A stretch of DNA of 64,000 nucleotides from Martinezella tropici (lineage in GTDB: Bacteria > Pseudomonadota > Alphaproteobacteria > Rhizobiales > Rhizobiaceae). This document shows, one piece after another, positions 61,235 through 64,000 of this stretch (positions are counted from its first letter, which is position 1; every line of letters starts with the position of its first letter). The notes beneath the pieces are model-generated. The model saw only the letters and a program-made list of their open reading frames with translations, was not told the origin of the DNA and searched no databases. The translations under genes and the position numbers were made by a program. The stretch spans positions 1 through 64,000 of the forward strand of contig JUHI01000010.1 of NCBI GenBank assembly GCA_000799755.1. Reading direction: 5' to 3'.

Positions 61235-62070
61235 GCACGAATTCCGAAGTGACCGTCGGCGAGGGCGCCTCCAAGGTCCTGTTCTCCAATAACGCCAAGC
61301 TTTCGCTGATTGCCGGCCCCTGCCAGATGGAGAGCCGCGACCATGCTTTCATGGTCGCCGGCGTCCTCAAGGAACTTTGCGGCAAACTCGGCATCGACCT
61401 CGTCTACAAGTCGTCCTATGATAAGGCCAACCGTACCTCGCTGTCGGGCAAGCGCGGGATCGGCCTCGAAAAATCCATGGAAGTCTTTGCCGATCTGAAA
61501 AAGGAATACGGCTTTCCGGTCCTGACTGATATCCACACGGAAGAGCAGTGCGCGATAGTCGCCAAGACGGTCGATATCCTGCAGATCCCGGCTTTCCTCT
61601 CGCGCCAGACCGACCTTTTGGTTGCCGCTGCCAAGACCGGCCGCGTCGTCAACGTCAAGAAGGGACAGTTCCTCGCGCCCTGGGACATGAAGAACGTGCT
61701 TGCCAAGCTGAACGAGAGCGGCAATCCGAACATTCTTCTTTGCGAGCGCGGCGCCTCCTTCGGCTATAACACGCTTGTTTCCGACATGCGCTCGCTGCCG
61801 ATCATGGCGGCGATGGGCGCGCCGGTTGTTTTCGATGCGACCCATTCGGTGCAGCAACCCGGCGGCCAGGGCGGCTCAACCGGCGGCGATCGCCGATTCG
61901 TCGAGACGCTGGCGCGGGCTGCCGTTGCCGTCGGCGTCGCCGGCCTTTTCGTCGAGACGCATGAAGATCCGGACAATGCGCCGTCCGACGGCCCGAACAT
62001 GGTTTATCTGAAGGACATGCCGCGGCTTCTGGAGAAGCTGCTCGCCTTCGACGCCATTGCCAAGGCCTGA
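61231..62070 (+). CDS. kdsA: 3-deoxy-8-phosphooctulonate synthase
   Basis: 279 residues. LIAGPCQMESRDHAF opens the DAHP/KDO8P synthase barrel, with YKSSYDKANRTS at the PEP/arabinose 5-phosphate site and DATHSVQQPGG near 209. It condenses PEP with arabinose 5-phosphate to KDO 8-phosphate, feeding the Kdo unit of lipopolysaccharide. Co-translated with the upstream VOC gene. Confidence 0.97.
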   Translation: MSTNSEVTVGEGASKVLFSNNAKLSLIAGPCQMESRDHAFMVAGVLKELCGKLGIDLVYKSSYDKANRTSLSGKRGIGLEKSMEVFADLKKEYGFPVLTDIHTEEQCAIVAKTVDILQIPAFLSRQTDLLVAAAKTGRVVNVKKGQFLAPWDMKNVLAKLNESGNPNILLCERGASFGYNTLVSDMRSLPIMAAMGAPVVFDATHSVQQPGGQGGSTGGDRRFVETLARAAVAVGVAGLFVETHEDPDNAPSDGPNMVYLKDMPRLLEKLLAFDAIAKA

Positions 62071-62218
62071 AAAGTAGCCGGCGTTCAACAGGCTGACATG
62101 AACTTGCGTTACGGGCCTGAGGGAGCGCCAGATCGAGGTGCGGATCGCCATTGTAATTTCCGCGCCTTCGATTAAGACGATTTAAATCGATTTATAAACC
62201 AGCGAGCAGGAAGCTATC

Positions 62219-63493
62219 ATGACCGCAATCACCGACATTATCGCCCGCGAGATTCTCGACAGCCGTGGCAATCCGACTGTCGAAGTCGATGTCTACCTCG
62301 AAGATGGCAGCATGGGCCGCGCGGCGGTTCCGTCGGGCGCGTCGACCGGCGCGCATGAAGCCGTCGAGCTTCGCGATGGTGGCAAGCGCTACCATGGCAA
62401 GGGTGTCGAGAAGGCTGTCGAAGCCGTCAATTCGGAAATCTTCGATGCCATCGGCGGCATGGATGCAGAAAACCAGATCCAGCTCGACAACATCATGATC
62501 GAGCTCGACGGCACGCCGAACAAGTCGCGTCTCGGCGCCAATGCCATCCTCGGCGTTTCGCTCGCCGTTGCCAAGGCCGCCGCGCAGAGCGCCAACCTGC
62601 CGCTCTACCGCTACGTCGGCGGCGCTCATGCCCGTCTTCTGCCGGTTCCGATGATGAACATCATCAACGGCGGCGCTCACGCCGACAACCCGATCGACTT
62701 CCAGGAATTCATGATCCTGCCGGTTGGCGCAGAATCCATCCGTGAAGCCGTCCGCATGGGCTCGGAAATCTTCCACGTTCTGAAGAAGGAACTGGCATCG
62801 CAGGGCCACAACACCAACGTCGGTGACGAAGGTGGCTTTGCACCGGGCCTGTCCAGCGCTCCCGCAGCTCTCGACTTCATCATGAAGTCGATCGAAAAGG
62901 CTGGCTACAAGCCGGGTGACGAAATCGCTCTCGGCCTCGATTGCGCTTCGACCGAATTCTTCAAGGACGGCAAGTACGTTCTCGAAGGCGAGGGACGCAC
63001 GCTGGAATCCGGCGCGATGGCCGAATATCTCGCTGAACTCGCCGCCAAGTACCCGATCGTTTCGATCGAAGACGGTATGGCCGAAGACGACTGGGAAGGC
63101 TGGAAGACGCTGACCGATCTGATCGGCAAGAAGACCCAGCTCGTCGGCGACGACCTGTTCGTTACCAACTCCGCCCGCCTGCGCGACGGTATCCGCATGG
63201 GCGTTGCCAACTCGATCCTCGTCAAGGTCAACCAGATCGGTTCGCTGACCGAAACCCTCGACGCCGTCGAAACCGCGCACAAGGCCAACTACACGGCCGT
63301 CATGTCGCATCGCTCGGGTGAAACGGAAGATTCCACGATCGCCGATCTCGCCGTTGCCACGAACTGCGGCCAGATCAAGACCGGCTCGCTGTCGCGCTCG
63401 GATCGTCTTGCCAAGTACAACCAGCTCATCCGCATCGAGGAAGCGCTCGGCCCGCAGGCAAAGTACGCCGGCCGCTCCATCCTGCGCGGCTGA
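62219..63493 (+). CDS. eno: Enolase
   Basis: 424 residues. EILDSRGNPTVEVDVYLEDG at the N terminus, VGDEGGFAPGLSS in the middle, and VMSHRSGETEDSTIADLAVA near 362 are enolase signatures. It converts 2-phosphoglycerate to phosphoenolpyruvate, supplying PEP also used by kdsA upstream. AGCAGGAAGC gives the ribosome site. A strong terminator follows. Confidence 0.97.
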   Translation: MTAITDIIAREILDSRGNPTVEVDVYLEDGSMGRAAVPSGASTGAHEAVELRDGGKRYHGKGVEKAVEAVNSEIFDAIGGMDAENQIQLDNIMIELDGTPNKSRLGANAILGVSLAVAKAAAQSANLPLYRYVGGAHARLLPVPMMNIINGGAHADNPIDFQEFMILPVGAESIREAVRMGSEIFHVLKKELASQGHNTNVGDEGGFAPGLSSAPAALDFIMKSIEKAGYKPGDEIALGLDCASTEFFKDGKYVLEGEGRTLESGAMAEYLAELAAKYPIVSIEDGMAEDDWEGWKTLTDLIGKKTQLVGDDLFVTNSARLRDGIRMGVANSILVKVNQIGSLTETLDAVETAHKANYTAVMSHRSGETEDSTIADLAVATNCGQIKTGSLSRSDRLAKYNQLIRIEEALGPQAKYAGRSILRG

Positions 63494-63546
63494 TAGCATC
63501 CCGCCGGATCTCTTCTGATCCGCAACGATGATCTTCGTTGAAATCG

Positions 63547-63573
63547 AACCGCGCCTTCGGGCGCGGTTTTTTG
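63547..63573 (+). terminator. Terminator of eno
   Basis: AACCGCGCC and GGCGCGGTT form a 9-bp stem with loop TTCG, followed by a T-run. Confidence 0.9.
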
Positions 63574-63713
63574 TTGCGCCACTCAGTTAGAGTCAACGGA
63601 CGGTTAATCTCTGCCGGTTAATTTAGCTCTAGGTGTTTGATTTGATGTGATCTTGTTCGAGGCGACATTGGCTTTGGGGGAGGTTGCGTAAAGCCAGGGC
63701 GTGACGAGCGAGT

Positions 63714-64000
63714 ATGTGGACAAAATATCATAAGAAGAGAAGGTTCGGCCGTCTCATCCTTCCCGCCATCACCATCGCTTTTGTGAGCTACTTCGGTTAT
63801 CATTGCATTCATGGCGATTACGGCCTGAAGGCGACCGAGGTTTTCGAGCAGCGTCGCATCGACCGCGCCAAGGAACTGGCTGATCTCGTGGCCAAGCGCG
63901 AACACCTTGAAAAGGAGGTCGCGCTGCTCAGCGACGGCTCTTTGGACAAGGATATGCTCGACCAGTACGCGCGCTATCAGCTGACTTATTCCAAGGCGAA
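63714..64000 (+). CDS. Septum formation initiator (FtsB/DivIC) family, partial
   Basis: Starts at ATG 63714 and runs off the window; 95 codons are visible. One membrane helix (residues ~14-30, LILPAITIAFVSYFGYHCI) follows a basic N terminus, then a coiled-coil (VFEQRRIDRAKELADLVAKR). This is the FtsB/DivIC layout, a divisome protein that works with FtsQ and FtsL. Position after eno is the common place of the gene in proteobacteria. Before it, CGGTTAAT occurs twice 14 bases apart (near 63604 and 63618). Confidence 0.85.
   Translation, partial: MWTKYHKKRRFGRLILPAITIAFVSYFGYHCIHGDYGLKATEVFEQRRIDRAKELADLVAKREHLEKEVALLSDGSLDKDMLDQYARYQLTYSKA

Noticed and set aside
62192..63499. Minus-strand frame covering eno
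   Set aside because: Antisense shadow of enolase with no start signal or domain.

Overview
The window looks like chromosomal DNA of a Rhizobiaceae member, most likely Rhizobium. From about 16.3 kb to the end the gene content and order are those of a rhizobial chromosome: aapJQMP, metC, cysE, a phasin, clpS-clpA, the rpsB-tsf-pyrH-frr-uppS-cdsA-rseP-bamA-lpxD-fabZ-lpxA-lpxI-lpxB run, gltA, comEC/lexA, kdsA, eno and an ftsB/divIC-type gene. The lexA promoter carries the alphaproteobacterial SOS box GTTC-N7-GTTC.

The first ~16.2 kb is an accessory island. It opens with the tail of an IS3-family transposase. Next come an AAA+/M41 FtsH-like protease overlapping a metallophosphoesterase, an HTH plus GIY-YIG protein, a HEPN-like protein, an exported protein of unknown role, several small unknown genes, and a divergent LuxR-regulator/serine-resolvase pair whose promoter region carries a 16-bp inverted repeat. 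A decayed stretch (about 8.8 to 10.1 kb) holds remnants of an adenine methylase and of a HEPN-type gene. The island ends with a Tn7-like transposition operon (TnsA, TnsB, TnsC and TniQ homologues, about 10.2 to 16.1 kb). No cas genes, CRISPR array or recognisable cargo boundary is visible. The first part of tnsA appears to lie in a different frame from its catalytic domain.

The core part divides into blocks. A LysE-type exporter is divergent from an Lrp/AsnC regulator over a clear dyad. The general amino-acid ABC transporter operon (minus strand) is divergent from metC. Metabolic singletons follow: an FAD monooxygenase, a CHCC zinc-finger protein, an alpha/beta hydrolase, an enoyl-CoA hydratase and cysE. 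After these come the phasin, clpS-clpA, a minus-strand group (Dabb, HIT, FemAB-like, GDPD, RidA) and eipB. A four-gene operon then links a TelA-like protein, a lipoprotein joining a binding-protein domain to a VWA domain, an XpaC-like membrane protein and a second binding-protein-like exported protein. Translation, phospholipid and lipid A genes form one long plus-strand run with many stop/start overlaps.

Points most worth a second look are the Tn7-like operon with its split TnsA and long multi-module TniQ, the protease/phosphoesterase pair in a defence-like setting, the RseP homologue with three tandem PDZ-like repeats at an exact 270-bp period, and the TelA/VWA/XpaC operon. Function names for core genes rest on recognising the family from the translated sequence; no database search was run.
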